This document shows positions 38,801 through 49,318 of a stretch of 64,000 nt of DNA, piece after piece (positions within the stretch are counted from its first letter, which is position 1; the number at the start of each line of letters is the position of its first letter). The notes beneath the pieces are model-generated. The model was given only the letters and a program-made list of their open reading frames with translations, was not told where the DNA came from and ran no database searches. The stretch comes from Mytilus galloprovincialis (Eukaryota > Mollusca > Bivalvia > Mytilida > Mytilidae). The position numbers were made by a program, and so were the translations under genes. The DNA lies in contig NC_134851.1 in the NCBI RefSeq assembly GCF_965363235.1, positions 24,043,847 through 24,107,846 of the forward strand, read 5' to 3'.

Positions 38801-40102
38801 ATTTAAAATCTCAGATTGGATATTGAAGTAATGTAATTTTAGGACCTACCAATTTTTAATGTTCATTTTAAAATGACAGACAGAAAATACCAAATGCAAA
38901 AATCACAAATAGAATTAAACATACATCGACAAAAATAAGACGAATGTCCATACGGCGGGTTTAGTCCAATCTTTTGATATCGATATCACAAAAAGTAGAA
39001 TAACAAAAATATTGAACTAAAATTCAAAATGAAAACTCCATTATTAAACGGTAATTATGTTGAAAATGATTAATTAAACCTTGTCACGTGTATGACTCTC
39101 ACACAATATTCCATGTTATCAACATTATTGTGTAAATAAAGCAAACAGACATAAAAGGTACAAACGAGAACGCTATAAAACACCCACACAAACTCCATAA
39201 TAATAAAAAAAAATTGTGATATAAATTATGCCGTCTACACAGTTAAACTGATCACTTCTTCAAGTGAATATGTTAACAATCCCTACGTGTTAATCATGTG
39301 GTTGAAGAGAGCAATAACACTAAATGCATTACATACTTTATTTCTCTCACACTACACAAACTACATAGCAGTGTCAACAATTCATGTTACTTAAAATGAC
39401 AGTGTTACATAAATACTATTACACAACACTTAAATAATATCTTTGGGCATGCGGCAAACATTTACTTAAAATTCAGTTGAACACAATTTTGATATTCTTT
39501 AAATCTGGGACCAGTATTCGATTAAATGGCATTCTAAACCTATACCCTCTAATCAAAAACCCGTAAAAGATTATTTTCTGGTTCTGGTTCAAATAAAAAC
39601 AAGCAATTATTTCATTTAGCCATATGCAAAAAAAAATAATGTGTTCATTTGCAAATTTTATTAATACAAAATGAACCCAAAATATTTCTGTTATCAAGCA
39701 TTCTTAAAATCATTCATTTTAAAAGGTGTACATAACATTTTGATAGTCAATTCCTTTCGTTTTTATTTTCCTCGTAAAATTATCTGCAATGAAAAACGAC
39801 AACCTTATCTAAATTCAAATTATTTAAGGATTTTACCTTCTATTTTAATTTCTTTTTCAGTGTATATATTATGTTGGACGCCGATATATGTGGGTGCATA
39901 TTTACAGTTTTACGCCAATATAAAGGTCGGATTGATATATAATGTGTTGCTAACATTTGCACCATTGAACAGTTTTGCCAATCCATTACTGTTTTTGATA
40001 TTTAATTTCAAAATTTTTCGATCAAATAAGAAAAAGACAGATTATAATTTAATGCACATGAATACAGTGAAAACCTCATTAGGTTCAAAACGACATCATT
40101 AA
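29740..40102 (+). CDS. Receptor A: class A peptide-type GPCR (six coding exons)
   Basis: Plasma-membrane seven-helix receptor of 334 aa. Coding exons: 29740-29814, 31733-31865, 36742-37073, 37722-37857, 38703-38789 and 39861-40102. All introns are GT..AG with phases 0,1,0,1,1, and the join is open throughout. Visible class A residues: N43 (TM1), D70 in NLAISDL (TM2), C96 (TM3 start), D121-R122-L123 (DRY variant), W148 (TM4), C172 (extracellular loop 2), P194 and Y202 (TM5), CWTP 259-262 (TM6), and NPLLF 295-299 (NPxxY variant, TM7). The N-terminus has four N-glycosylation sequons (N5, N6, N12, N15). Loop 3 and TM6 (ISNAKIRTIK...CWTP) resemble neuropeptide S/CCAP receptors of the vasopressin-like branch. 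Ligand unknown. A full paralog lies in inverted orientation at 51788-57278. All key residues are intact, so it is probably functional. Confidence 0.88.
29995..30130 (+). repeat. Family V-like dispersed repeat in receptor A intron 1
   Basis: Diverged words gaagcaggatcaacttac and gttttcaatgttg match the family V middle part. The rest of intron 1 (29815-31732) shows no feature I can support. Confidence 0.35.
31733..31865 (+). CDS. Receptor A exon 2 (TM1, loop 1)
   Basis: 133 nt between tgttgtag and gtataac. Encodes residues 26-69, a TM1 helix with N43, the basic turn SRKKKSR and the start of TM2 (NLAIS). Ends in phase 1; the split codon becomes the TM2 aspartate. Confidence 0.85.
32196..32238 (-). 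repeat. Right half of the hammerhead repeat, intron 2 of receptor A
   Basis: gttatcaaaagtaccaggat followed by tacgccagac is the reverse complement of the repeat's right half. Similarity stops three bases past the predicted hammerhead cleavage position. Confidence 0.55.
32531..32893. repeat. GTTAAC-rich palindromic cluster, left
   Basis: About ten GTTAAC hexamers, mostly as AAGTTAACTT, are interspersed with ccagtcctg and the palindrome GTCCTAGGAC at about 36-40-bp spacing. No coding potential. A smaller cluster of the same words is at 35276-35352. Confidence 0.75.
33113..34858. repeat. Satellite-like tandem array, seven units
   Basis: Units begin at about 33113, 33401, 33677, 33942, 34199, 34430 and 34680 with cagccatatttt(t)(t)atgtcagg and include tgcaatacaataacaac, catgtcctccttttattc and accatatgtgcactttaat. 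Unit length falls from 288 to about 231-250 bp through small deletions. The array lies in intron 2 of receptor A and is absent from receptor B's 392-bp intron 2. Confidence 0.9.
34982..35272. repeat. 28-bp minisatellite, about ten units
   Basis: gcagac recurs at 34982, 35010, 35038, 35066, 35094, (35122), 35150, 35181 and 35209, a strict 28-bp period with one 31-bp step. The unit core CAGACCTGTCCACAGGTCTG is an inverted repeat (8-bp arms, 4-base loop), so each unit can fold. A 107-codon open frame across it is a by-product of a stop-free unit. Confidence 0.88.
35276..35355. repeat. GTTAAC-rich cluster, right
   Basis: Four AAGTTAACTT-like words between 35276 and 35352, interleaved with gcagac words of the minisatellite. 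They echo the left cluster at 32531. Confidence 0.7.
35356..36741. other. Rest of receptor A intron 2
   Basis: Single-copy-looking A/T-rich intron. The stretch at about 36610-36665 weakly resembles the ggaaattgaaaa repeats of the 1-17 kb segment. No other feature seen. Confidence 0.4.
36742..37073 (+). CDS. Receptor A exon 3 (TM2-TM4, loop 2)
   Basis: 332 nt between tgtatttgtag and gtgagttt. Encodes residues 71-180: rest of TM2, C96, TM3 ending SIDRLYVI, TM4 with W148, and extracellular loop 2 with C172. Confidence 0.88.
37722..37857 (+). CDS. Receptor A exon 4 (TM5)
   Basis: 136 nt between tattttttag and gtaacaag. Encodes residues 181-225: TM5 with P194 and Y202, then the basic start of loop 3 (TIRRREK). 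Confidence 0.87.
38703..38789 (+). CDS. Receptor A exon 5 (loop 3, start of TM6)
   Basis: 87 nt between tttttatag and gtaagtg, phase 1 on both sides. Encodes residues 227-254 (STDEIIPKNRVISNAK...VVVC). Too short to stand out as an ORF; found through the paralog. Confidence 0.87.
39861..40102 (+). CDS. Receptor A exon 6 (TM6-TM7, C-tail)
   Basis: 242 nt after tctttttcag, ending at TAA 40100-40102. Encodes residues 256-334: CWTP of TM6, loop 3 extracellular, TM7 with LNSFANPLLF and a short basic tail ending SLGSKRHH, which is identical in receptor B. Confidence 0.88.
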
Positions 40103-40300
40103 AAGTTACATTTGAGTTAAACGTCATCTTTAATAGTTATATTTAAGAGAGACATTATCTTTAAAAGTTATGTTTGAGTGAAGTGTTCATTTAGTCAACT
40201 TGCAACTTTAGAGGAAGGTGAATACAGTGAAAACCATAGTAGAAAATTAAATAAAAAATGACAAAGAAGTGCACTACAGGATTCGACATTAAATAAACAG
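40103..40300 (+). other. Receptor A 3'UTR with 32-bp repeats and poly(A) signals
   Basis: After the stop, a unit of about 32 bp of the form aaaagttacatttgag...catcttt occurs three times to about 40195. The counterpart downstream of receptor B (51690-51787, minus strand) shares it. AATAAA hexamers at 40250 and 40292 could serve as the poly(A) signal. Confidence 0.55.
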
Positions 40301-40418
40301 CGGTTCTATTCGTGTGACATGTTCTTGGAAGAAAATTAAAGAAACAGTGACAAAGAAATGCACTGCTGATCGTGAAGTACTCTCACGTTATAAAAATGTT
40401 AGTGTGCATTTCATATAC

Positions 40419-41837
40419 AGTACCATTCAAATGGATCGATTCGATACGTTTTTTTTCGATTTCCATGTTTCTCGGAATCACTCCGAGTACCGCGTATTTC
40501 ACTTCCAAAGTCCTCCAAAGATTCTCTCCCAACACCGCGTGGCTGTTAATTGGTTTATTGCCTATCGGATGTACTAAAAATCAACGACGCATGACAACAT
40601 AATCGGATTACCTAGATAATTTACATATGTACATTTAACCGATCTTGATTGCACAGGTGTGCTTTAAAATCACGGTATTAAAAATTGAACAAATGTTTTC
40701 TTTATCTTTGAAATAAAACGTGCATACGAAAAGGTATGAAGAAAATACTTGTTATTTTGTGTTTCTATTACAGTGCGGTCAGGTCATACATTGTGTTTTT
40801 CAACAAAGACGATTTTGCAACAATCAGAATCTTTTATGACTTACTCAATAAGCAATATCGGTGCATTGATTGTTTATTATTTAAAAATCAACTGGCTTAT
40901 AAAATCATGTTGTTTTTTAACGGTAACACGATTCATCGAGCCAACAAGTAAAATATTTTGTTTCACCACCTTGGTACATTTCTACAGACTTGAATGATTT
41001 AAATTACGAAAAGAATGATTTTCTTTAAACTGCTCTCATTAATTCAGCCGAAGTTTCCGGTAATTTTTACACACGTATGTCCATTTCGTAAATTAAATAT
41101 CAATTTACTGGTGAAGACATCGAGGTCAAAATTAAGTAGTTTTTATTTTCTATAAAACCTAAATGCAATTGAAAGAATTAACAACAACATTTTGCTTTTA
41201 AATCTTTCATTCCAGCAATTTAAAAATCGTAAAAAGAAAATGCCATAGACTTACATAATTATTACGGGGCCATTATTATGCCTAATGAATGGTGAAAGAT
41301 TTTCCTTTTTACTTGCATATACAAAACTTTTAGACACATAATTTTCAAATAAAAACTTTAACTTTGAAGTAGAATAGTAGGTTTTTCAAATATTCCACTT
41401 TATTTTATAATCCCTTTTTAAAGCAAGTACATTAAGGTTAAGATATTTTTAGGTTTAGCAAACAAAAAATACGAAAATATGTTGACTTATTATTACCACA
41501 AATTAAACTTTATTATTATTAAAAGACATTTAAAATATACACCTACCTGTTTGAAACTTAAACTAATAACTAACAGTAGACTGGAAATATAATTCTTTAT
41601 GACTTCAACCTTTACCCTATCAGTCCTGTGCCGGTAGAGATCAAATTAGGATAAGGCAATTAATTCCACGAAGTAGAGAGTGAGCTCGCTTTCACAATAA
41701 ACATTTACCTGATTTTGGGAGAGATTACTCCCATATTCCTCCCATCATTTTGAGCGGAATATAGGAGTTTTTCGGAGTGACTCCGACATTTTCCTTGGTA
41801 TAGGGTGTGGGAGAGTTGGTCTTTTTTGAATGGTACC
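40419..41837. mobile_element. Possible non-autonomous DNA element with diverged inverted ends
   Basis: The left end reads gtaccattcaaa (40420-40431) and the right end is its reverse complement (41825-41836). About 45-50 bp inside each end lies a second matching pair: cggaatcactccgag at 40473 and ttcggagtgactccga at 41771. The 1.4-kb interior has no transposase frame. It starts about 320 bp after receptor A's stop. No target-site duplication was recognised, so the call is tentative. Confidence 0.4.
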
Positions 41838-42539
41838 GTAATCATGATTCGAAAACGTACATTTGTCATATAGGTTTTTATGATACATGTGCCTGCATTT
41901 TGAACAAAATATAAACGAAAACGTATTTGTAATCTTTCTATCCTTTCAAGACATTTAAATACCTACTTTTGGGATTTTAGGTTGAATGAAATTTAATTAT
42001 TTCAATAATAGATTGTATTCATTATTTTGAACGAGATTTGTTTAACAATCAAAATATTTAACTCATAAAATATTGGTATATTATTTGCTATTTTCTATTT
42101 ATAAGTCTGCCATTTTAAAGGGTAACATATTAAATTGTAATTCCCTTTAAAAATACGATCAGCCTTTTTTTTCACACGTTTGTGAAAATGACTGCGAAAT
42201 AACTTTTTAGAAAAATATCGATCAAATTCACCGTCAAGTTATTAAAAGACAGAGAAGTAGTGACAGCCTTAGGTGCTGTATGTGTGCTTTTTTTAAGGCG
42301 TTTCTCGGCAATTTTTAATATGGTTAAATATCGGTTTGTTCCTATTTTGCTTATCAAATATACTATTTTGCACTCACAGAAAATGTAGAGAGCTATGAAA
42401 TTAAAAAAAAAAATCAATATAGCGATCACTTTCATGGTTTATGCTCGTTTATACCGCTGTAATGTAATTGATCCTCACCATCAACGATCATGTGTAGATA
42501 AACAGAAGGAAATGTCGAAGTGATTTTATATAGGAAATG

Positions 42540-43530
42540 TAATGACATAATAATAATAATACTTTATTCCGAAAGCAATACAGCTTATAGGATACATATA
42601 CACAATTTTACACCAATACAAGAATTTTACAAGAGATATATATGAATATAAGGTGTGCATGAAATAACATATAATACATAATACATAATACATAATACAT
42701 AATACATAAAACGAAATACGAGCGGAGAATGATATAATACTTAAATAAAGTGAAAACAAAAATATTATTTACTGCAATTAAATTCTAAGTTTCTCTGCAG
42801 ATTTTAGAAATATACCTACGTTATTCAATTCTTTAATATTTCTGACAGATAACAACTGGATAAGTTTGTAAGTAGAAGGATTTTTCCAATAATACTTTTT
42901 TATATACTTTTCTCCAATTTGACTATATTTTTTACATTCAAGTATAAAATGGTATTCATCTTCAATAGAGCTAGTATTAAAATTTGTACAAAGTCTATTA
43001 TTTTTATCAACGTTATAATATCTATCTGTTTCTATACTTAATATATGAGCTGATATACGATATTTACAAATGTATGGTTTGTATATATAATTTACATGTC
43101 TATCTAAATAAAATTGCAATGTGTGTGTACTATACATGTATCTATACAAATGACATTTATTTGAAGTCTCAAAAAACATAGTTACTTCACTAATGGATGC
43201 ACCAAGCATTCTTTCTTTTAATTTCTATAGAAAAATATCTTTACAAACTACACTTTGGTTTAATCAAACATAATTAAATCCTTATCTAAACAAAATATCT
43301 CTAATTTTACAACACCAGTTTTGTTTATCGTTCTTTTTAATAAAACTTCTGTCATACATCTCATCATAGGAATTCTTTAATATACAATTTTCTGTAATTT
43401 TTTTTACCAATAGTTGACCATTCTATACTGCCTTTCAATGTACATTGGCAGTCTACCTAATTCACAATAAATCATTTTAGTTACAGCACTCATTCTGACT
43501 TTAAGAATACGTTTTAAAAAACACAAATAA
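42540..43530 (-). mobile_element. LINE 3' remnant (RT C-terminal region)
   Basis: A 143-codon minus-strand frame (43209-42778) contains YICKYRISAHILSIETDRYY, then NRLC.N, EDEYHFILECKKYS and YYWKNPSTYKLIQLLS. I recognise this as the conserved C-terminal tail after reverse transcriptase in a mollusc LINE group. Upstream on the same strand (43530-43210) the frame continues in broken pieces (ELGRLPMYIERQYRMVNYW), with stops and frameshifts. The element ends in an AATAAA plus TAA-triplet tail near 42545-42565, the usual LINE 3' end. Inactive. Confidence 0.7.
42670..42708. repeat. 7-bp microsatellite (ataatac)
   Basis: About five perfect units of ataatac near the 3' end of the LINE remnant. Confidence 0.85.
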
Positions 43531-43635
43531 AGAATAAAAATCTGACACATATGTACCATGCATTGAATGCCTACACTGCTCATAAAGGGAAAGGAATATT
43601 TTCAAATTGCTCATCTAATAATTTTCATTTTGTCT

Positions 43636-43720
43636 TAATAAAATTGAGAATGGAAATGGGATATGTTTCAAAGAGACAACAACCCGACCAACGGTACACT
43701 CTAAGATGGGGCCAAAACAA
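43636..43720 (+). repeat. Short dispersed repeat (aaattgagaatggaaat type)
   Basis: Same family as 27953-28060, with aaaattgagaatggaaatgg and caaagagacaacaaccc. Confidence 0.55.
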
Positions 43721-44640
43721 AACAAAAAAAACAACTCTAAGTCATCAAACTTTTTGATAAGAATATTATTTTGTTTCCATTCGCCAAAAAAAATGATCAT
43801 TTCTATTGTATTCATAATCATGTTATACTATTAATATGTTTACTGACATTGTTATTATTACAACAAAATTCTGGCAATATTGATTCACTACTACCACTTT
43901 TTTCTGTCTTCCGCTATAAATAATGGTCAGATGATGAAATTGCAAGATTTTCAAGTCTATTTTTTTAATGCCATCATATAGTTGGATTGGGACAACAAGA
44001 ATATTCCGACTTAGTATGTTATTTTTCGTACAAGTACTGTCTTAAATTAGATTAAGTGAAAACGATTTGGAACTCCTGAACATAATTTCAGTCAGCAAAA
44101 ATTCTGTTTCAAATTCATCAACTATAAATAATCGACGAAATTTACTACACATACCTTTCTCTGATCTCTCCCTAGAGTAATACATGCTTTTAAGATTATA
44201 CAGTAATGTCTTTGCTTTAATCTTTTTATATACTATTTAAAATGATAACATATATTCGTCTGCTTTATAATTCAATATTTAATGCACATGTACTCAATTA
44301 AAAATACATTAAATGTAACCTGTATCATGTACTTTTAAACAAGGTTTCTGTGACTGAAATTTGTGAGCCTTCTTATATTTGTATTTTTTTAAATTTCATT
44401 ATTTTATTTCTTGGCAATTCTTTAAAACATTATATGGTTATTAGATAATCGAGGATTGTGTTTTTGATCATTTGATTTGATTATCTTGTTTATAAAAACA
44501 TTATTGGTTAATTGATTATATTGCCCAATAATTTGTGGATATGTGATCTTTGAACAGCCCAATGGTGGGTTTTGGTTCAATAACATAATTGTATCTCTTT
44601 GCATATATAAAAACAGTCATTATAATTGTAAAATACATAT
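43721..44640. other. Intergenic, no feature recognised
   Basis: No gene or repeat supported. Confidence 0.4.
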
Positions 44641-44644
44641 TGTT

Positions 44645-44705
44645 TAATGAAAATAAACTCATCATAGATACCAGGACTAAAATTTGTATGTGCGTTTTCT
44701 TTACA
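44645..44705 (-). repeat. Right half of the hammerhead repeat, degenerate
   Basis: aactcatcatagataccagg then actaaaattt is the reverse complement of the repeat's right end. The following bases (tatgtgcgttttcttta) are a decayed form of the hammerhead 3' core. Confidence 0.45.
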
Positions 44706-45510
44706 ATTCAACTATAAGACAGAAAGGTATTTTCTCAAATATTTCAAAGATTGATACTAAAAGCAAATTGAAGGTCAATTCGCTTCTTAGAATTTATTTT
44801 GATATAAATATATAAAAATTCGGTTTAAAAGGTCATTGTGTTATCTTATTGTAATAAACAGATATGCACAAAAAAAGGAGCACAAAAAGACAAATAAAAA
44901 AAAACATACACAGCAATAAGATCAGAATAGAATTAGTAAAGAATTTGGTTAATGTTGGCTCTGTTCGGTCTTTTACTTCTTTTTAAATAACTAATTACGT
45001 CAATTGCAAACGGAATCAAAAGGTAAACATCAAACACTAAAAATTAGAAATAGAGATAAAAAAAAATAGTTTCAAACACTGATTCACGCCTCACGCTCTA
45101 GCCTGAACTCATTACATACGAATAGAAAGTGAGCGTAACAGATTTAGCTTTTCATCTTCCATTTCTCACATATTTCCTTACGCTAATAATAGGAATAACA
45201 GCTAAAGAAGCAAACCTCTGAAAAGATTAGATACTGTTTATCTTCTTGAACAGATTTAATTACTAATTGTATGGTTAGGCATTTAATGTTAGTTTTATTA
45301 ACTGACAAAACTGTTTATCATCCAAGATAATAAAAGTGTTATATATCTATAGTGGGTTATTTGTCATAACACGAAATTGGATATAAAATGTACTCTCCTT
45401 TTCATATAATTTTTGATTCAGGTTTCTTAACAATTGAATGAACACACATAGGGGTTTATTTATATATTGAGTACATTTTCATAAGGCTAAAAATATGTGC
45501 CTAACAGAAT

Positions 45511-45700
45511 ACTTGTTTATTCAATGTTTATATTGATTGTTAATATTACATCAAACATCACACCTTCGGACCGAGTAGAGTAGAGTATCATGGAAATGGG
45601 AGGTATCAAATTATGAATTCATGAGGTAGACTTAACCAAAAAAGTGGCATTAAGTCATGAATCTCAGATATGCAGGGATGATATAACTTAGGAGACATGG
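45511..45700 (+). pseudogene. Decayed duplicate of the 45.8-kb ORF
   Basis: Translates to CLFNVYIDC, a stop, YYIKHHTFGPSR, and later HEVDL and RDDIT in a broken frame. These line up with CLYNVYVDCHYYLKYHNFGP, HEIDF and RDDLT of the ORF at 45828-46148, which lies 380 bp downstream. In-frame stops make this copy non-coding. Confidence 0.4.
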
Positions 45701-45827
45701 AGTTTACCATCAGGGGTTAATTGGTTTTAACACGGAACAGATATACGATGTATTGTCTTTTTAAGATTTGTTGAATTCCGTTTTCCAAAAATGCAAACTA
45801 AACTAAGAAAAAAACAGACATAGTGGT

Positions 45828-46148
45828 ATGCAATTGGCTTTAAAAACATTTTTAATAAGAATCAATTTCAAAAGTTCTTCCCAAAAGAAATGTTGTTTAT
45901 ACAATGTATATGTTGATTGTCATTATTACTTGAAATATCACAACTTCGGACCAAGAAGATGTATCGTGATATTAGAGGGACCATATAAAGAAAGCAACAT
46001 ATGTTTGCACGAGATAGACTTTAGAAATATAACAATAATAGAGGGATCTACGTTATGGAGAGATGATCTAACTAGGGATAATTTGAGTATTATTTTACAC
46101 TATTTTAATCAGCAAACTGCAAGTAGGCTGTTGTATTTTTCAGAATAA
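45828..46148 (+). CDS. Unrecognised 106-codon ORF, possible exon
   Basis: I do not recognise this protein. It has three cysteines in its first half (CCLYNVYVDC), a GPRRCIVILEGPY stretch and an acidic/basic C-terminal half ending LLYFSE and TAA. There is no signal peptide or membrane segment. Its interest is the neighbour at 45511-45700, which resembles it at protein level (mostly conservative changes such as V/I, L/I, Y/F) but has stops. The ATG is not supported by anything; it may be an internal exon, a repeat-borne frame or chance. No adjacent exon was found. Confidence 0.25.
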   Translation: MQLALKTFLIRINFKSSSQKKCCLYNVYVDCHYYLKYHNFGPRRCIVILEGPYKESNICLHEIDFRNITIIEGSTLWRDDLTRDNLSIILHYFNQQTASRLLYFSE

Positions 46149-47088
46149 TTAAGCGTGCACTTGCGTTTTAATGTTTAGACGATTATCATTGATAAACGTT
46201 GTTTTTTATCGTTATCTTATTTTAGTATAAAGCTTTCAACTCAAAACTATCTGTTTGAAAACAGACATTCTAATATTTAACTAATAACACATTTTTTTAA
46301 TTGTGCTTCAAACAACCTGTGAACATTCGAAGTCATTTAACTTTTATATAAATAAACATAATGAACAGATGTAAGAACGCAATCATTATTTGAAACATTC
46401 TTTTAATAATAACCAATTGAACAAAAACACTAAATTTAACTAAAATTAATGTGTTAATTACGTAAATGTACAACACTATTTTATATTGTTTTATCTGAAT
46501 TATAGCCAAGAAATTATAATACATTATGCATGTACGAATAAAAACAAACAATTTGAAACTATAAGTTACTATTTTCTGAATAGTGTATATACATTGATCA
46601 AATTGTCCAATTTTCAAAATGTAATCAAACTTGTATTTTATTTAGTTAATAGATTGTATCCCTTAACAATTTTCAAATTAACAATGTTCTACCTTTTTAT
46701 TATCTACAATGCAACAGTTCTTCTATGTAGATTATTTAATGCAATTGTTATCCTATAATACAAGTTGTAATATAAAAAATTGGGAAAATATGCCAGAAGG
46801 AAAATATTTTAGTGTTTACAAAATGAATGGAGACATGAGATCAAATGTTCCATCAGCGTTAAAATGTTAATCTTAATGCAGTTGTTTATTTCTTCTTAAT
46901 CCATCAAACAAACTATTAACAAAGTTTAAAGGCTGCATACACCTCAAACGAACAAAAACAGAAAATAAATGTCAGGCTACTTTGATCTCCGGCACGTACT
47001 TAAACCTCTTTCAAATGAAAATTTAGCAATACAACTGAATTTCTATAGAGTGTATTGATATGTAAATATGATACCCAATTTGGTGTTA
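46149..47088. other. Intergenic, no feature recognised
   Basis: No gene or repeat supported. Confidence 0.4.
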
Positions 47089-47091
47089 TTA

Positions 47092-47227
47092 TGTCACCCG
47101 ATCGACAATGTCGGGTGACATATTGCTTTTCCTCTGTTTCTCTTTCTGTATTATTATTATGTCACCCGATCGACAATGTCGGGTGACATATTGCTTTTCC
47201 TCTGTTTCTTTTTCTGTATTATTATTA
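47092..47227. repeat. 68-bp duplication with hairpins
   Basis: Two near-identical 68-bp units start at 47092 and 47160. Each begins with a 10-bp-arm hairpin (TGTCACCCGA ... TCGGGTGACA). TTATTA triplets follow. It forms the left edge of the larger repeat at 47239-49318. Confidence 0.85.
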
Positions 47228-47238
47228 TTATTATTTTT

Positions 47239-48296
47239 CTTCCACCTTATTTTGTCCGCCCGCTTTCTCAGAGCCAAAGGAACCAATCTGAATGATGTGC
47301 ACTATAACAAGGAACCCTGACTTTCCAGTTGCAGTGCAACTTTGGAACTAAAAAAATGGCTGCCATCACCATGGAAACGGAAAAATGGTGAAAAAATATA
47401 ATTTTGAAGTTAGGTGAACTGTTTGAGAATGCTTAAGTTTAAAATCTTTAGATTTTAATACAATGTAGGTGCCCCACTATATACTGCTTTGGGATGATTT
47501 TGGCAATCATTGGAACTGCTATGTTGCCATGGATACTACACCAAAAATTTCAAAAATATGGAAATGCTCCAAATTTTATAAAACTTCACAGTAACGATGA
47601 GCAACATTGGTAGATAAGAATTTGGCGTTGGAATTTCGAAAATGTCTGCCGTTACCATGGAAACAATGCAAAACAGGTCAAAATGGTCAAAAACCTTAAG
47701 TGGCATTTACTTTCTTAAAATGGTAGGTCAAATTGATCGAAACTTTGATGGTATGGTCCCTCTCATGTACCAATGTGGTATATGCCATGAAATTTTGGGA
47801 ATGGTCTCTGTTGCCATAGGAACCAATCAGAATGTCAAAAATTTCAAAAGTTTCAAAATGCTCCAAAATTGATGAAACTTTATAGGATTGTAGACTGTCA
47901 AGTCTGCATGAGACTTTTGAAGTTGGAATTTCTAAAATGGCTACCGTTGCCATGGAAACTGGAAAAATGTCAAATATTTTACAAATGCTCCAAACTTAAT
48001 GAAACTTAATATTATTGTAAACTGGCATGTGTTGATGCTTTGGGATGATTTTGGCATGTGTTGATGAGACTTTTGACTTTGAAAATTTAAAAATGGCTGC
48101 CGTTGCCATGGAAACAGCAAAAATGTCATGTTTTTAAAAATGATCTAAATGTACTGAAAATTTACAGAAAAATATATAGCCATGCAAATATGTGCATTCA
48201 CTATTAAAAGATTTTGAAATGGCTGCCGCTTAGTGGCAATGGGGGGGAGGGTGACATCCGCTATTGCTTGCAATAACAATTCTAGTTATTATTATA
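47239..48296. repeat. 1.06-kb repeat, monomer 1, with X-box motifs
   Basis: Begins cttccacctta(t)tttgtccg and ends gacatccgctattgcttgca then attctagttattattat. Inside, sub-repeats combine aaaatggctgccgtt with ccatggaaac. The 14-mers at 47651, 47810, 47946 and 48102 fit the X-box consensus GTTNCCATRGNAAC exactly; those at 47365 and 47523 are one or two bases off. Non-coding. Confidence 0.85.
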
Positions 48297-49318
48297 CTTC
48301 CACCTATTTTGTCCGGCAGGTTTTTTGGAGCGAAACGGAACCAATCTTAATGATAGTTCACTATAAGGTGGAACACAACATTTCGGGTTGCAGTACGGTC
48401 TAAGACCATAATAAATGGCTGCCGTTTCGATGGAAACAGAACAATTGTGAAATATTCAAGTTTTTGGTTTTGGTGAATAATTTGGAGACGCTTAAACTCA
48501 GAATCATCATATTTTAACACAATGTAGGTGCCAGCCATATACTGGTTTTGGATGATTTTGGCAATCATTGAAACTACTATTTTGCCATGGAAACTACACC
48601 AAAAATTTCAAAAATATCAAAATGTTCCAATTTTTTTCGAAACTTTATAGTAATGATGAGCAACATTGGTAGATGTGGAATTTGGCGTTGGAATTTCCAA
48701 AATGTCTGCTGTTACCATGGAAACAATGCAAAAAGGTCAAAATGCTCTAAAAACGTCAGGGTTTCGTAAATAATTTTAGTATGTTTGAACATAAAATCTT
48801 CAATTTGTTGTACAATATAGTTGTCCACTATATATAGGTTTTTAATGATTTTGACAATCATTGGAACTACTATGTTACCATGGATACAGGATCAAATATT
48901 TCAAAAAATTCAAAATACTCCAAAATTGATGAAACTTAATATGATTGTTGACTGGCAAGTTTGATTGAGACCTTTTACTTTGAAATTTCCAAAATGGCCA
49001 CCACTGCCATGGAAACTGCAAAAAAGTCAAAATTCTCAAAATGCTTTGAACTTAATGAAACTTGATATTATTGGTAACTGGCAAGTAAAGATTAGAGTTT
49101 TGACTTTGAAATTTTCAAAATGGCTGCCGTTGCCATGGAAACAGCAGAAATGTGATTTTTTAAATGCTCTTAATGTACGGAAAATTTACAGAAAGAAGTA
49201 TTACCACGCATATATGTGCATTCACTGTTAAATAATTTTGAAATGGCTGCCGCTAAGTGGCAATAGGGGAAGGATGACATCCGCTATTGCTTGCAATGGC
49301 AATTCTAGTTAATTATTA
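48297..49318. repeat. 1.02-kb repeat, monomer 2, with X-box motifs
   Basis: Direct copy of the preceding monomer with the same ends. Exact X-box 14-mers at 48711 and 49129; one- or two-base variants at 48424, 48581, 48874 and 49003. Confidence 0.85.
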
